In this document: positions 8,633-17,691 of the stretch, piece after piece
How positions within the stretch are numbered: position 1 is the stretch's first letter
Layout of the letters: every line of letters begins with the position of its first letter
Assembly (NCBI GenBank): GCA_014804675.1
Contig: JAAUZH010000014.1
Coordinates: 1 to 37,416 of the forward strand
Direction: 5' to 3'
Source of the DNA: Lachnospiraceae bacterium
Lineage (GTDB): Bacteria; Bacillota; Clostridia; Lachnospirales; Lachnospiraceae
Length of the DNA stretch: 37,416 bases
Translations under genes and position numbers: made by a program
Notes under the pieces: model-generated
Databases searched by the model: none
Told to the model about the DNA's origin: nothing
Seen by the model: only the letters and a program-made list of their open reading frames with translations

Positions 8633-9287
8633 AGTGATTTTAAAAATGCTGGGGGAAGGGATTCTGACCACCCTCTATATGACATTGACATCCACTGCCT
8701 TTGGATATGTATTGGGGCTTCCCATGGGAATTGCTCTGGCAGTTTCTGATAAAAAAGGCTTGAAGCCAAATGCGATTGTTTATAAAATTTTAGATTTTAT
8801 TGCGAATATCGTAAGGAGTATTCCATTTTTAATTTTATTGATTTTGCTGATTCCTTTTACCAGATTTGTTGTAGGTAAAAGCTATGGGCCAAGTGCTACA
8901 ATCGTGCCGTTGGTCATTGCGGCAGCTCCATTTATTGGAAGAATGGTGGAGTCTTCCATACAGGAAGTTGACAAGGGCGTCATAGAAGCGGCACAGAGCA
9001 TGGGTGCCAGTACCTTTACCATTATATGGAAGGTATTGCTGAAGGAGGCAAGAACCTCCCTGATTGTAGGGGCAACCATTGCTGTTGGAACGATTCTGGG
9101 GTATTCTGCCATGGCAGGTGCCGTTGGAGGAGGAGGACTTGGTGATATTGCTATCCGATACGGGTATTATCGTTATCAAACCGATATTATGCTGGTAACA
9201 GTATTGCTGCTGATTGTATTAGTGCAGATTTTACAGGGAATTGGTATGATGATTTCCAAAAAGCTGGATCACAGAACAACAGGATGA
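8616..9287 (+). CDS. metI: Methionine ABC transporter, permease
   Basis: Membrane subunit of MetNIQ. The 223 residues have about five hydrophobic segments and the permease EAA loop (EAAQSMGASTFTIIWKVLLKEA in shortened form, around residues 125-146), which docks onto MetN. The glycine-rich stretch AGAVGGGGLGD is typical of this family. AGAGGA inside the end of metN supports the ATG at 8616; a second ATG at 8622 is possible. The 17-base overlap with metN implies translational coupling. Confidence 0.92.
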   Translation: MIMWDKVILKMLGEGILTTLYMTLTSTAFGYVLGLPMGIALAVSDKKGLKPNAIVYKILDFIANIVRSIPFLILLILLIPFTRFVVGKSYGPSATIVPLVIAAAPFIGRMVESSIQEVDKGVIEAAQSMGASTFTIIWKVLLKEARTSLIVGATIAVGTILGYSAMAGAVGGGGLGDIAIRYGYYRYQTDIMLVTVLLLIVLVQILQGIGMMISKKLDHRTTG

Positions 9288-9305
9288 TTTTCAAACAGGA
9301 TAATT

Positions 9306-9321
9306 CTGACATAAATGTCAG
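9306..9321. repeat. Short inverted repeat in the metI-metQ gap
   Basis: CTGACAT-AA-ATGTCAG is a perfect 7-bp inverted repeat just after metI. It may be an operator or a small stabilising hairpin. The rest of the 215-base gap to metQ shows no convincing promoter or riboswitch. Confidence 0.3.
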
Positions 9322-9502
9322 TTTATCGGCAGCGCATATCGTTTTGTATTCTGGATTCCATTTTCTATATATCTTTTGCCAGGAAAGCAAGAAAGATAGC
9401 TGGAAGGTAATTTCCCTCTCAGAAAGTGGAGCTGGATATGAGAAGAGCTGTCAAATAGAGGAAGACAAAGGTTCTAAGGAGAGAACCGGAAGGAGGATTA
9501 TT

Positions 9503-10441
9503 ATGAAAAAGAGACTATTCACAACATTAATTGCTACTGTGTTGGCGGCAGGAGTTTTAACAGGCTGCGGCAATCAGGAGACAGCACAAACAACAGGTAC
9601 CGATGACGTGGAAATCGAAACAGGTGACAACGTAGAGGTAGATTTAGATGAGGAGGAAGAAACGGAAGAAGGAACCGAAGAAGGCAGCGAAGAAGCAGCA
9701 GTGGAAATAAAGGGAACTATTACTGTTGCAGCAAGCGCTACGCCTCATGCAGAAATTTTAGAGCAGGCAAAGTCTTTCCTGGCAGAAAAAGGCTGGGATT
9801 TAGAAGTAACTGTTTTTGACGACTATATACAGCCCAATCTGGTTGTGGAAAGCGGAGAATTTGATGCGAATTATTTCCAGCATATTCCATATTTAGACAG
9901 CTTTAATGAAGAGCAGGGAACACATCTGGTAAATGTAGGCGGAATCCATTATGAGCCATTTGGTATTTATCCGGGAACAGAATCAGACCTTGCCAATATT
10001 TCTGAAGGCGCTGTAATTGCAGTACCAAATGATCCTACAAATGAAGCAAGAGCGCTTTTGCTGTTACAGGATAACGGAATCATTACTTTAAAAGAAGGGG
10101 CTGGCTTAACTGCTACGATCAATGATATTGAAAGCAATCCTAACAATATTGAAATCAAGGAGTTGGAAGCTGCTCAAGTAGCAAGGGTAAAGGATGAAGT
10201 AGCATTTGTGGTATTAAATGGAAATTATGCATTAGAAGCAGGATTTTCAGTAGGCAGTGATGCTGTGGCATACGAATTATCCGATTCAGAAGCAGCAAAG
10301 ACCTATGTAAATGTTGTTGCAGTGAAAGAGGGAAATGAGGAAAATGAAGGAATTAAGGCATTGGTAGAAGTATTAAAATCTGACGATATCAAGTCCTTTA
10401 TTGCAGATACCTATGATGGAGCTGTAGTTGCCTTTGATTAA
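9503..10441 (+). CDS. metQ: Methionine-binding lipoprotein of the NlpA/MetQ family
   Basis: Extracytoplasmic substrate-binding component that hands methionine to MetI/MetN. The start at 9503 is fixed by a near-perfect AAGGAGGATT and by the lipoprotein signal peptide that follows: MKKRLF, a hydrophobic core and lipobox LTGC with Cys22. A longer frame upstream (from 9284) has no signal and no ribosome site. Between the lipidated cysteine and the binding domain lies an acidic linker of about 45 residues rich in Glu/Asp/Thr. The NlpA domain follows (ITVAASATPHAEILEQAK, FQHIPYLDSFN, VAVPNDPTNEARAL with small variations). The length is 312 residues. Confidence 0.9.
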   Translation: MKKRLFTTLIATVLAAGVLTGCGNQETAQTTGTDDVEIETGDNVEVDLDEEEETEEGTEEGSEEAAVEIKGTITVAASATPHAEILEQAKSFLAEKGWDLEVTVFDDYIQPNLVVESGEFDANYFQHIPYLDSFNEEQGTHLVNVGGIHYEPFGIYPGTESDLANISEGAVIAVPNDPTNEARALLLLQDNGIITLKEGAGLTATINDIESNPNNIEIKELEAAQVARVKDEVAFVVLNGNYALEAGFSVGSDAVAYELSDSEAAKTYVNVVAVKEGNEENEGIKALVEVLKSDDIKSFIADTYDGAVVAFD

Positions 10442-10463
10442 AACTGTTAAATAAAAAACAGAG

Positions 10464-10510
10464 AAAAAGCATGTAGGGAATCCAAATAGCGGATTCCCTA
10501 TATGCTTTTT
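10464..10510. terminator. Bidirectional terminator between metQ and the convergent membrane-protein gene
   Basis: A 20-bp stem with one wobble (AAAAAGCATGTAGGGAATCC pairing with its partner at 10491-10510) and a 7-base loop. It is A-rich on the left and T-rich on the right, so it can end transcription from both sides. Confidence 0.88.
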
Positions 10511-10524
10511 GGCATTCCAAGCCT

Positions 10525-13521
10525 TTACTGTCTGATTTTCAGCAAACGTGCTTCCTTTATCTGGAATTTCAAAGGAAAGGCATTTTCATTTGAGTAGCAG
10601 TCAGCTGAAATGGTAATAGAGGAAATCCGGTTTAGGAGCCAGTTGGGATTCATGCCCATAGGAATCAGGAGCTTTCCGTCTTTTATTGTACAGGTAACGG
10701 ATTGTACACGATTTTCAGCAGTTTTGTCGTCAATGCCGGCAGTCTGGAAGGATACGGCAGCCGTTCCCAAGGGGAAGGAGGGTGCAGTGACATCTCCTGG
10801 GCCTGCAGGGGAAAGCTCCAGATAAAGAAAATCATATTCCGTTCCCGAAAAATCCGTCTTACAGCTATAAGATTCCTGATAAGCGTTGGCCTGCCAATCT
10901 TTGGATATATTCTTTTCCTTTATAAACAGGGGAGACAGAGCTTTCATGGAATTGCCAAAGGAGCTTGGGATAAGGCCAAGCTCATGACCGTATTCATTTC
11001 CTGTGAAATAGTCCAGGTAATCATCAGAAGGTTCGTCCCCATAAATCAGTTCATATAGTTTTGCCGGATAAAATGCCTGATCTTCTGCCTTATACTGATA
11101 TTTCTGTTCAAACATCCAGTAATACAAATAGTAATTGCTTTCCCCATTGATAAAGAAGATCACGGGAGGATTTTTTTCTGCCGTTTCAATAATGGCTTTT
11201 TGGGCAGCATAGCCCTTGGCAGCGGGAATATAGCCGGTAGCACATGCTTTTACATGATTGAAATAGTAAAAGCCCTGTCCGTCAAATCCTAAATAAGTAG
11301 TATCCCTGGAAACGGCACTGCATTTTTGGATTACTTTTTCATAGTCATTGATATAATGCACCTGGTCATTGATCAGAAAGCCTGTGCCCAGCCGCTTTGC
11401 TGTTTCAGCGGAAATATCCAGCTCATCTGCCCGGTAAAAGCCTTCAGGAACTGTATAAAAAGTAAACAGCTTGTGGCTGTCATCTAACAGAATGTCGGAA
11501 TTGCCGTTTGGATATACCCACATATTGGGAAATTTCATATCCTCTACTTTTGTATAAAGTATCATAGGAAGAGAAAAGGAAATTGCCGCAACAAGAAATA
11601 CAAAAGCCCTGGAAAACCGGTTCCCATAGGAAAATAACAGTATCGGAAGAAACATGCCTAAAACAGCAATAAGCACAGGCGCTGTTCTGGATAAAATCAT
11701 GTCATAGTCGGCTCTTACCAGTGTATAGGAATAGGAAACCAATAAAGTAATGGCACCGGCAGCCAGGCCGAACAGAAGGGAAGGGCAGGAAAGCCCTTTT
11801 TCCTTTTTGAATTTCTTGGCAGATACTAATATATATTTTAACAATATATAAAATAGCAGCCACACACCAATCATAGGCAGGAAAAACCTTAGAAATATAT
11901 AGCACATGTTTTTTAAATTTCCCTCTGCCAGAAACGGAAACAAATGGGAGGGAGCAGACTGTCCTAATAGGGAAATTCCATCTGCCAGCACTGTTTGGGA
12001 AGAATAAGTTAAAGTATGATTTAATAATTTGAGCAACAATGGGACAGCCAGTAGGATTGGAAGGATACAAAGCAGCCAGATAATAAAAAAAGAAGGCTTT
12101 TTGAAATCTTCTTTCAAGTCCTTGGAACGGATATAGGAAATCAACTGCCAAAGTCCTAAGGGAGCCAGTCCCAACAAAAGGGCGGCTCCAAACAGTGGAT
12201 AGTAAAGTCCTGATAAAAAACAGCTAAACACATAGACTGGAAGCCATAAGCCCTTATTCTCAACAAGCTTTGGAAGGGTCAGAAGAAGAAGGACAGGCAA
12301 TACCATGTATTGGCGGTTGTAACTTGGCAGGGCAAACAACACCGCAAAGTACAGTGCATGGCAGGGACCTACGTGTTTTGCCAGTAAATACATGGTAATA
12401 ATTGAAAAAAGAACGACCGTTATACAAATGGAAGGAGAATAGTCCGAAACAGTGCCGTTTAAAAATATGTTTTGTATGGTTCCGTTTACCATTGGAAACA
12501 GGCCGGATACGGGAGTATATTCTGTATAAAGCTTCTGCCCCAGTTCAAAGACCTGCTGCCAGGGAATCATCTGTTCCCCGTGATGGTGCTGGTCAGGCTG
12601 GGCATACATGGGAGCGGCGGAAAAGGAATTATAAATAAAAATCAGGATGGGCGCTGCCATGGAAACCAGACGGTCTTTTTTCTTCCATAACGAAAACATG
12701 CAGGTTTCAAAAAATAAAAACAAAATCCCAAAGAACAAATAATAAAAGGGCGCATAAGGTATCCGGATCAAAGTGCCCTGGTAAAGGTAAGTGTCAACAA
12801 GGAATACAGCAAGCAAAAAGGGCAATAGAAACTGGAGCAGCATGATGGCGGTGGGAATCAGGCTCTTTTTGTGAAAAATAATGCAGGTTCCCAGAAACAA
12901 CAAGGAAATAGCAAGTGTTATAATATATAATGCGGTATTGCTGATATTTCCTTTGGCAGTAAAATGGCTGATGACTGTAAAAATAGATAATATGCCGTAA
13001 TAAGTAAATAGTATGGTAAGGAGTATTTCCTTATAAATATCCTGAAAGAAAATATAAGAAAAAAGCAATAGGACAATGCCTATGAGAAGCGGCACGGAAA
13101 AGGTCTGATAAAGTCCGTAGCGTATTAGACAGGGCAGGAGCAGCAGAATCAGGCTTGGTGGAATGTATTTGCCGGAAAAATCCTGAAAACCTTCTTTCCA
13201 TTTGGAAAAAAGGAAAGGCTTAAAGGAAGCGTTTCTGAGCAATAATAAAAGAAGGGATGCAAGAAGAAGCCCAAGGGGAAGCAGGCACCAGAACAATCGG
13301 AGCTCGCCTGATTTGGTAAGCCCGGTAATGGCTGGATGCTCTATGATAATGTCCGTAAACGTTTCGGGTATGGTTAAAAGATGCCCCCAGAAATGATGAA
13401 AGAGAGCGCCGCAGATTCCCAGGATAAAAAGAAATGTGAGAACAAATTCTGCGATTTCCTTGAAACCATTGCTTTCTTCTGTATGAAATTGATCATTTTG
13501 TTTATGAAACTGTCTGTTCAA
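10525..13521 (-). CDS. Large polytopic membrane protein, GT-C-like architecture
   Basis: A 998-residue protein of unrecognised exact family. The first roughly 660 residues contain more than a dozen hydrophobic segments; the last roughly 340 residues are soluble and probably extracytoplasmic. This layout resembles integral membrane (GT-C) glycosyltransferases and related polymer-assembly proteins, but I do not see a clear acidic catalytic motif, so enzymatic function is inference. The start codon is TTG: on the minus strand GGAGGAAGG lies 7 bases before TTG AAC AGA, and no ATG is as well placed. It is convergent with metQ and divergent from the 13706 gene, another membrane protein with the same general plan. 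Confidence 0.7.
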   Translation of the reverse strand: MNRQFHKQNDQFHTEESNGFKEIAEFVLTFLFILGICGALFHHFWGHLLTIPETFTDIIIEHPAITGLTKSGELRLFWCLLPLGLLLASLLLLLLRNASFKPFLFSKWKEGFQDFSGKYIPPSLILLLLPCLIRYGLYQTFSVPLLIGIVLLLFSYIFFQDIYKEILLTILFTYYGILSIFTVISHFTAKGNISNTALYIITLAISLLFLGTCIIFHKKSLIPTAIMLLQFLLPFLLAVFLVDTYLYQGTLIRIPYAPFYYLFFGILFLFFETCMFSLWKKKDRLVSMAAPILIFIYNSFSAAPMYAQPDQHHHGEQMIPWQQVFELGQKLYTEYTPVSGLFPMVNGTIQNIFLNGTVSDYSPSICITVVLFSIITMYLLAKHVGPCHALYFAVLFALPSYNRQYMVLPVLLLLTLPKLVENKGLWLPVYVFSCFLSGLYYPLFGAALLLGLAPLGLWQLISYIRSKDLKEDFKKPSFFIIWLLCILPILLAVPLLLKLLNHTLTYSSQTVLADGISLLGQSAPSHLFPFLAEGNLKNMCYIFLRFFLPMIGVWLLFYILLKYILVSAKKFKKEKGLSCPSLLFGLAAGAITLLVSYSYTLVRADYDMILSRTAPVLIAVLGMFLPILLFSYGNRFSRAFVFLVAAISFSLPMILYTKVEDMKFPNMWVYPNGNSDILLDDSHKLFTFYTVPEGFYRADELDISAETAKRLGTGFLINDQVHYINDYEKVIQKCSAVSRDTTYLGFDGQGFYYFNHVKACATGYIPAAKGYAAQKAIIETAEKNPPVIFFINGESNYYLYYWMFEQKYQYKAEDQAFYPAKLYELIYGDEPSDDYLDYFTGNEYGHELGLIPSSFGNSMKALSPLFIKEKNISKDWQANAYQESYSCKTDFSGTEYDFLYLELSPAGPGDVTAPSFPLGTAAVSFQTAGIDDKTAENRVQSVTCTIKDGKLLIPMGMNPNWLLNRISSITISADCYSNENAFPLKFQIKEARLLKIRQ

Positions 13522-13581
13522 AGCCCTTCCTCCGTTGCCGTTTTCTTATCAGTTTTGGCAGATATTGCATAAATATAATTC

Positions 13582-13610
13582 ATTTTAGTATACTTTTTCT
13601 TTCTTGGCAA
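13582..13610 (-). promoter_or_regulatory. Promoter of the 998-residue membrane protein gene
   Basis: On the minus strand, TTGCCA (13610-13605), a 17-base spacer and TAAAAT (13587-13582). It is divergent from the promoter at 13647. Confidence 0.55.
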
Positions 13611-13646
13611 GAAACTTAGAAACTGCACGAAAAATCCAATAGGGAT

Positions 13647-13675
13647 TTGACAAATAAATGGCTGGTAGGTATGAT
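13647..13675 (+). promoter_or_regulatory. Promoter of the 526-residue membrane protein gene
   Basis: TTGACA (13647-13652), 17 bases, TATGAT (13670-13675). Transcription would begin near 13682, downstream of the earliest in-frame ATG (13658), so that ATG cannot be the start. Confidence 0.7.
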
Positions 13676-13705
13676 AAGATTATGGAGAAAAAAGGAAAAA
13701 AATCA

Positions 13706-15286
13706 ATGAAAATTTTAAAAAAATACTTTCAGGAAAAAAGAAATATAACAACTGCTATTTTTATGCTTGTAAATCTTCTTCTGATTGGAGCATTGTGTCT
13801 CTTCTGGCTGCTTAGGCCGGACAACCTGATGCACTCCGATACAACGGCAGAAGTGATTTTATCGAAGCTTCTGGCAGATGAAAATAAGCTGATTACGAAA
13901 AACTGGTATTATTCTACGGAAATACGAATTGTATATTCCCAGCTGATCATGATGCCGTTGTTTCAGATTTTTTCCAATTATCGATTGGTAAAAACCTTGT
14001 CCATTTTCATTTTTTATGTGCTTTTGATACTTGCATATGTATATGCAGGGAAGAAATATGAGCTGAACAAACCTTATCTGTTGTTGGGAATGGCCTTTTT
14101 GTTCACTCCCTTGTCCAATGAATATTTGGATATGATGTTCATCGGATGCTTTTATACCAGTCAGGTGATCTGCACCTTTTTGGTTTTGGGAATGTTTGTA
14201 AAGAAAAGAGAGGGAAAATACAGAATTGCCGGTCTGATTGCGTTAGCATGCTTAAGCTTTCTTTTGGGACTGTCCGGCCTGCGCTATCTGGCAAGCCTTT
14301 TCCTGCCCTTTGTCATGGCATTTGGCATGGAGCTTTTAGAGAGAGAGGACAGAAAGGATATAAAGAAAGAAGAACTGATGGGCTTTATACTAATTGCTTT
14401 GTCTTCCTTTGGGGCTTTTATTGGCTTTTTGGGAAACAAACTGTATCTTTCAAAGCATTATTCCTTTGATACCACTTCGGAAGTAGTATTTACAGAAATA
14501 TCCAAGGTGCCGGAACGATTTATGGATTCCATACGGCTCATGGTGGAATTTTTTGGCTACTATCCGGTGGAGGTCGTCAGCGGAAGAGGAATCGTGAATG
14601 GGTTGAAGTGCTTATTTTTCCTGTTTTTTATAGCGGTTATCGTCTTTTTGTTCCGGAATCGAAAAAAACTGTTGAACAGAAAACAGCGATTGTTATTGTA
14701 TTATTTCCTTGCCTGTTTCCTGATAAACTGGTATATGCTTATTTTTACGGAGGTGCTGATGCAGTATCGTTACTGGCTGCCGGTTTATGTGGTGGGAGTT
14801 CTGCTTCTTGCCCTGTTCTTTCAGGTATATCATCCCTCTAATCAGCTAAAAAGACCAATCCTGCTTCTTGCAGCGGCAGTCATAGCCCTTAGCTCCCTTT
14901 ACGGTGAGCTGTGGCAGGATGCAAAATACAATGATTGCGAAAAACGGTACGGCTACATGGCATTTTTACAGGAGCAGGGCTATACATTCGGCTATGCCAC
15001 CTTCTGGAATTCCAGTGTAACGGAATACCTAAGCAACGGCACTATTGAAGTAGGGAATCTTGGAGGAGAAAACGGAGTGGCTGCCCCTTACGAATGGCTA
15101 AGCAAAAAAGCCTATTACCAACCAGGCTATCACGAAGGAAAAACCTTCCTCCTGCTGGCAAGAACAGAAGAAGCAGGTATGCTAAAAGGTGACTTTACCG
15201 TAATGGAAGATGGAGTAAAAGTATATGAAGATGAATACTATGCTATTTACGAAGGAAATGGCATGTACTTATTTTCAGAACCATAG
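13706..15286 (+). CDS. Polytopic membrane protein, putative GT-C-type glycosyltransferase
   Basis: A 526-residue protein with an N-terminal membrane helix, an extracytoplasmic loop containing LMHSDTTAEVILSKLL, about nine further membrane segments, and a C-terminal soluble tail of about 120 residues. An acidic residue in the first external loop (here HSD) is where GT-C transferases bind the polyprenyl-phosphate sugar donor, so a sugar transferase is plausible but unproven. The start is ATG 13706 behind AAAGGA. The in-frame ATGs at 13658 and 13682 lie inside or at the transcription start implied by the promoter at 13647. The gene ends 58 bases before a convergent gene with no visible terminator between. 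Confidence 0.7.
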   Translation: MKILKKYFQEKRNITTAIFMLVNLLLIGALCLFWLLRPDNLMHSDTTAEVILSKLLADENKLITKNWYYSTEIRIVYSQLIMMPLFQIFSNYRLVKTLSIFIFYVLLILAYVYAGKKYELNKPYLLLGMAFLFTPLSNEYLDMMFIGCFYTSQVICTFLVLGMFVKKREGKYRIAGLIALACLSFLLGLSGLRYLASLFLPFVMAFGMELLEREDRKDIKKEELMGFILIALSSFGAFIGFLGNKLYLSKHYSFDTTSEVVFTEISKVPERFMDSIRLMVEFFGYYPVEVVSGRGIVNGLKCLFFLFFIAVIVFLFRNRKKLLNRKQRLLLYYFLACFLINWYMLIFTEVLMQYRYWLPVYVVGVLLLALFFQVYHPSNQLKRPILLLAAAVIALSSLYGELWQDAKYNDCEKRYGYMAFLQEQGYTFGYATFWNSSVTEYLSNGTIEVGNLGGENGVAAPYEWLSKKAYYQPGYHEGKTFLLLARTEEAGMLKGDFTVMEDGVKVYEDEYYAIYEGNGMYLFSEP

Positions 15287-15344
15287 CATATCAGAACCAC
15301 ATACATCCCCCTCAAAACCCCATCCCCCAATCCATAGAAATCAA

Positions 15345-16451
15345 TCATTCATTACAATTAGACCGATAAGTATTATTATAACGGGGATCCTTCATGGAAG
15401 GCTCCGTACCTGTCTTTGCATACTTTGCAGCCATAGTGCCTGCCTGCGTACCGATTTTGTTCAATCCCTCCTGGGTAAAATGAATCCCGTCTCCCTGATA
15501 ATAACGTTTATCAAAGCCGGAAGCAATCGTGGAAATCAATACAAAATCCCTGTTGTCCATGCAGATGGTTGTCTGAGCTGCTGCAATCCGGTTAAAGGAG
15601 GTTGGCGCATTCATGTCGTTGCCGATTCGTATGATCAGGCATTTTTCCACATCGCACTTTTGACGGATGTTTCCCAGCATGCGCATAAGGTGCTGTTGAT
15701 AAATAGCGGTAGAAATATCATAAGTTGCATCGTTTTCGCCTTGAAAAAATACCATGTAGCAGTGGCGGATCTTAATTCCCTGCTTTTTCAGGATGCTTTT
15801 TGTTTTATTGGCGGAGGTTATGACATTTTTATAATAAGAACCGCTCCATTGTCCTAAGCTGGTGCCGCCTTTGGCGGTATTGGTAGCGACGATGGGGACC
15901 TTGCCCTGAGCAAAATAAGCATTGGCAAAGGCAGAAGCTAATGTTCCGCCGCTGTCTTTTGTTACTTTTCCTTTTTGCTGTACGCCGAAAGGCTCCCTTA
16001 AAGGACTTAACTTCCTTTTGGTAAGAAGCACTTCATAGCCTGCACCGTCCTTTAATGCAGGTGCCTTGGAGGCATTTCCCACATTGGTCATATTGCTTTG
16101 CCCTGCAAAGATAATAACATCAACTTCATCCCTTACCGTAACCTTGCATGTAAGCTTTTTGCCGGTAGTTGTAGTTACCGTAATGCGGGCAGAACCTGCT
16201 TTTTTTCCTTTTACTTTTCCACTTTTGCTGACCGTGGCAACCCCAGGGCGGCTGGAGGAAAAAGAAGAGGCTTTTCCGGTTTTGGGTGCCAGGGAAAAGG
16301 TTTCTCCTACTAATATGTTCTTAGATGTGTAATTCAGCCTGGGAGAAGCGGCCTGAACCGATGCCGGCGCTGTGGGTATGACATTTCCAAGTGGCGACAA
16401 TGCTAAAAGCATTGCAAAGATGAGAATCCAAAATCCATTTTTTAATTTCAA
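15345..16451 (-). CDS. Secreted Big_2-domain SGNH / sialate O-acetylesterase-like hydrolase (second of a pair)
   Basis: A 368-residue exported protein. An N-terminal signal peptide (about residues 1-34) is followed by a bacterial Ig-like Big_2 domain (about 38-108; VGETFSLAPKTGKASSFSSS in shortened form, VATVSKSGKVKGKKAGSARITV). The SGNH esterase fold follows, with nucleophile block IIFAGQSNM, middle block FFQGENDATY and catalytic GDGIHFTQEG. It most resembles carbohydrate acetylesterases of the DUF303/SASA type, so deacetylation of cell-wall or host glycans is a reasonable inference. The start is TTG at 16451, supported by GGAGGA 6 bases upstream and the Lys-rich signal start. It sits 12 bases after its paralogue, in one operon. 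Confidence 0.82.
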   Translation of the reverse strand: MKLKNGFWILIFAMLLALSPLGNVIPTAPASVQAASPRLNYTSKNILVGETFSLAPKTGKASSFSSSRPGVATVSKSGKVKGKKAGSARITVTTTTGKKLTCKVTVRDEVDVIIFAGQSNMTNVGNASKAPALKDGAGYEVLLTKRKLSPLREPFGVQQKGKVTKDSGGTLASAFANAYFAQGKVPIVATNTAKGGTSLGQWSGSYYKNVITSANKTKSILKKQGIKIRHCYMVFFQGENDATYDISTAIYQQHLMRMLGNIRQKCDVEKCLIIRIGNDMNAPTSFNRIAAAQTTICMDNRDFVLISTIASGFDKRYYQGDGIHFTQEGLNKIGTQAGTMAAKYAKTGTEPSMKDPRYNNTYRSNCNE

Positions 16452-16463
16452 AATCCTGTCCTC

Positions 16464-17588
16464 CTATTTTTTTGGTTTATATGTATTTTTGTATTTGGCA
16501 TCCTTTAATTCCGGCTCTTTTCCTGTCAGCTTGTAAGAGGCGGCATTGGTGCCGGCTTCTTTTCCTAAGACATTTAAGCCCTTTTGGGTCAGGTGGATGC
16601 CATCTGCCTGATAATAGCTGTCTTTTAAGGAAGCCGCTTTTACGGATACCAGAACAAAATCCTTATTGGTTCGGCATAAGTCTGTCTGGGCTTTTACAAT
16701 GTCATTATATAAATTCCGATCCTTTGTATAGCTGCCTATGCGGATGAAAAGGCACTTTTCTACAGAACAGGATTTCTGCAGATTGCGAAACATCTGTGTA
16801 ATCCGTTTCTTGTAGAAGGACTGACTTGTCTTGGCAAATCCGTCATTTTCGCCCTGCATAAAGACCAGATAGCAGTTCTCCACTTTCAGCCCTCTTTTCT
16901 TTAAGGCTTTTTGAGCCAGCTTTACTCTGGCGGCTACTTCCTTATAATGAATCGTGCTCCAGCTGACGCAGCCAGAACCGGCAATGGTGGCGCTGACAGC
17001 TACTACAGGTGTCTGGGTTTTTTGATAGTAAGCCTGTACAAAAGCAGTAACCATGGAACCGGTGCGAAGTCCGCTGTCATTTAAGCTGTTTCTGTCCTGC
17101 CCCATGCCAAAAGGCTCTTTTAACGGTGAAAGGCTGCCTCCATTTGTAATGGTCCTGCTTTCATAACCAGCGCCGTCGGTTAGTTTTGGAGCGTTACTGG
17201 AATCTCCCCGCCCTGTCATATTGCTTTGTCCCGCAAACACAATTAAATCTACGGTATCTCTTACCTGGATGCGGCAGGGGTATGCTTTTCCCCGGCAGGA
17301 TGCAGTAATGACAGCAGTACCGGCGCTCTTTGCTTTTACCTGGCCGGAAGAGGAAACGGAAGCAATTTTTTTGTTATTGCTGGAAAATGTTACAGTGCCT
17401 TTGGCATTTTTCAGCTGCAGCTTTACTGTCTCTCCTTTTAAAAGGGATTTTTTCGAGTAATTCAGAGCAGGTCTGGCGGAAGCTTCTGTAACGGATACAT
17501 CCCCAGAAGCGCCATGAATTGGAAAAGGTGGAAACAAAAGTAACAGAAATATGCAAAAAATCCCCCCAAATTTACGGTATGTATTCAT
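16464..17588 (-). CDS. Secreted Big_2-domain SGNH / sialate O-acetylesterase-like hydrolase (first of a pair)
   Basis: A 374-residue paralogue of the next gene with the same order: signal peptide (about 1-26, ending near IHGAS), Big_2 domain (VKLQLKNAKGTVTFSS, IASVSSSGQVKAKSAGTAVI), then SGNH hydrolase. Its catalytic blocks are IVFAGQSNMTGRGDSS, FMQGENDGFAK and QADGIHLTQKG. Both proteins keep the Ser nucleophile and the Asp-x-x-His pair, so both are probably active. The ATG at 17588 follows GGGAGG on the minus strand. It is the first gene of a two-gene operon, transcribed away from the large inverted repeat at 17692-17923. Confidence 0.85.
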   Translation of the reverse strand: MNTYRKFGGIFCIFLLLLFPPFPIHGASGDVSVTEASARPALNYSKKSLLKGETVKLQLKNAKGTVTFSSNNKKIASVSSSGQVKAKSAGTAVITASCRGKAYPCRIQVRDTVDLIVFAGQSNMTGRGDSSNAPKLTDGAGYESRTITNGGSLSPLKEPFGMGQDRNSLNDSGLRTGSMVTAFVQAYYQKTQTPVVAVSATIAGSGCVSWSTIHYKEVAARVKLAQKALKKRGLKVENCYLVFMQGENDGFAKTSQSFYKKRITQMFRNLQKSCSVEKCLFIRIGSYTKDRNLYNDIVKAQTDLCRTNKDFVLVSVKAASLKDSYYQADGIHLTQKGLNVLGKEAGTNAASYKLTGKEPELKDAKYKNTYKPKK

Positions 17589-17632
17589 TGTAACCTCCCA
17601 GTCTAAAAATGATACAAGATATATTGTCTTAT

Positions 17633-17661
17633 AGTTTACTAGGATTGGGAGAATTTTTCAA
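17633..17661 (-). promoter_or_regulatory. Candidate promoter of the SGNH hydrolase pair
   Basis: Minus strand: TTGAAA (17661-17656), 17-base spacer, TAAACT (17638-17633), 45 bases before the ATG. It lies between the gene and the inverted-repeat element, so that element is not in this transcript. Confidence 0.5.
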
Positions 17662-17691
17662 CAAAATTCGATTAAATTTATGATAGAAATA

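Noticed and set aside
9284..9502. N-terminal extension of MetQ
   Set aside because: The extension has no ribosome site and would bury the lipoprotein signal peptide that starts perfectly at 9503.
13658..13705. Longer N-terminus of the 526-residue membrane protein
   Set aside because: The promoter TTGACA-17-TATGAT overlaps this stretch, so it would not be transcribed.
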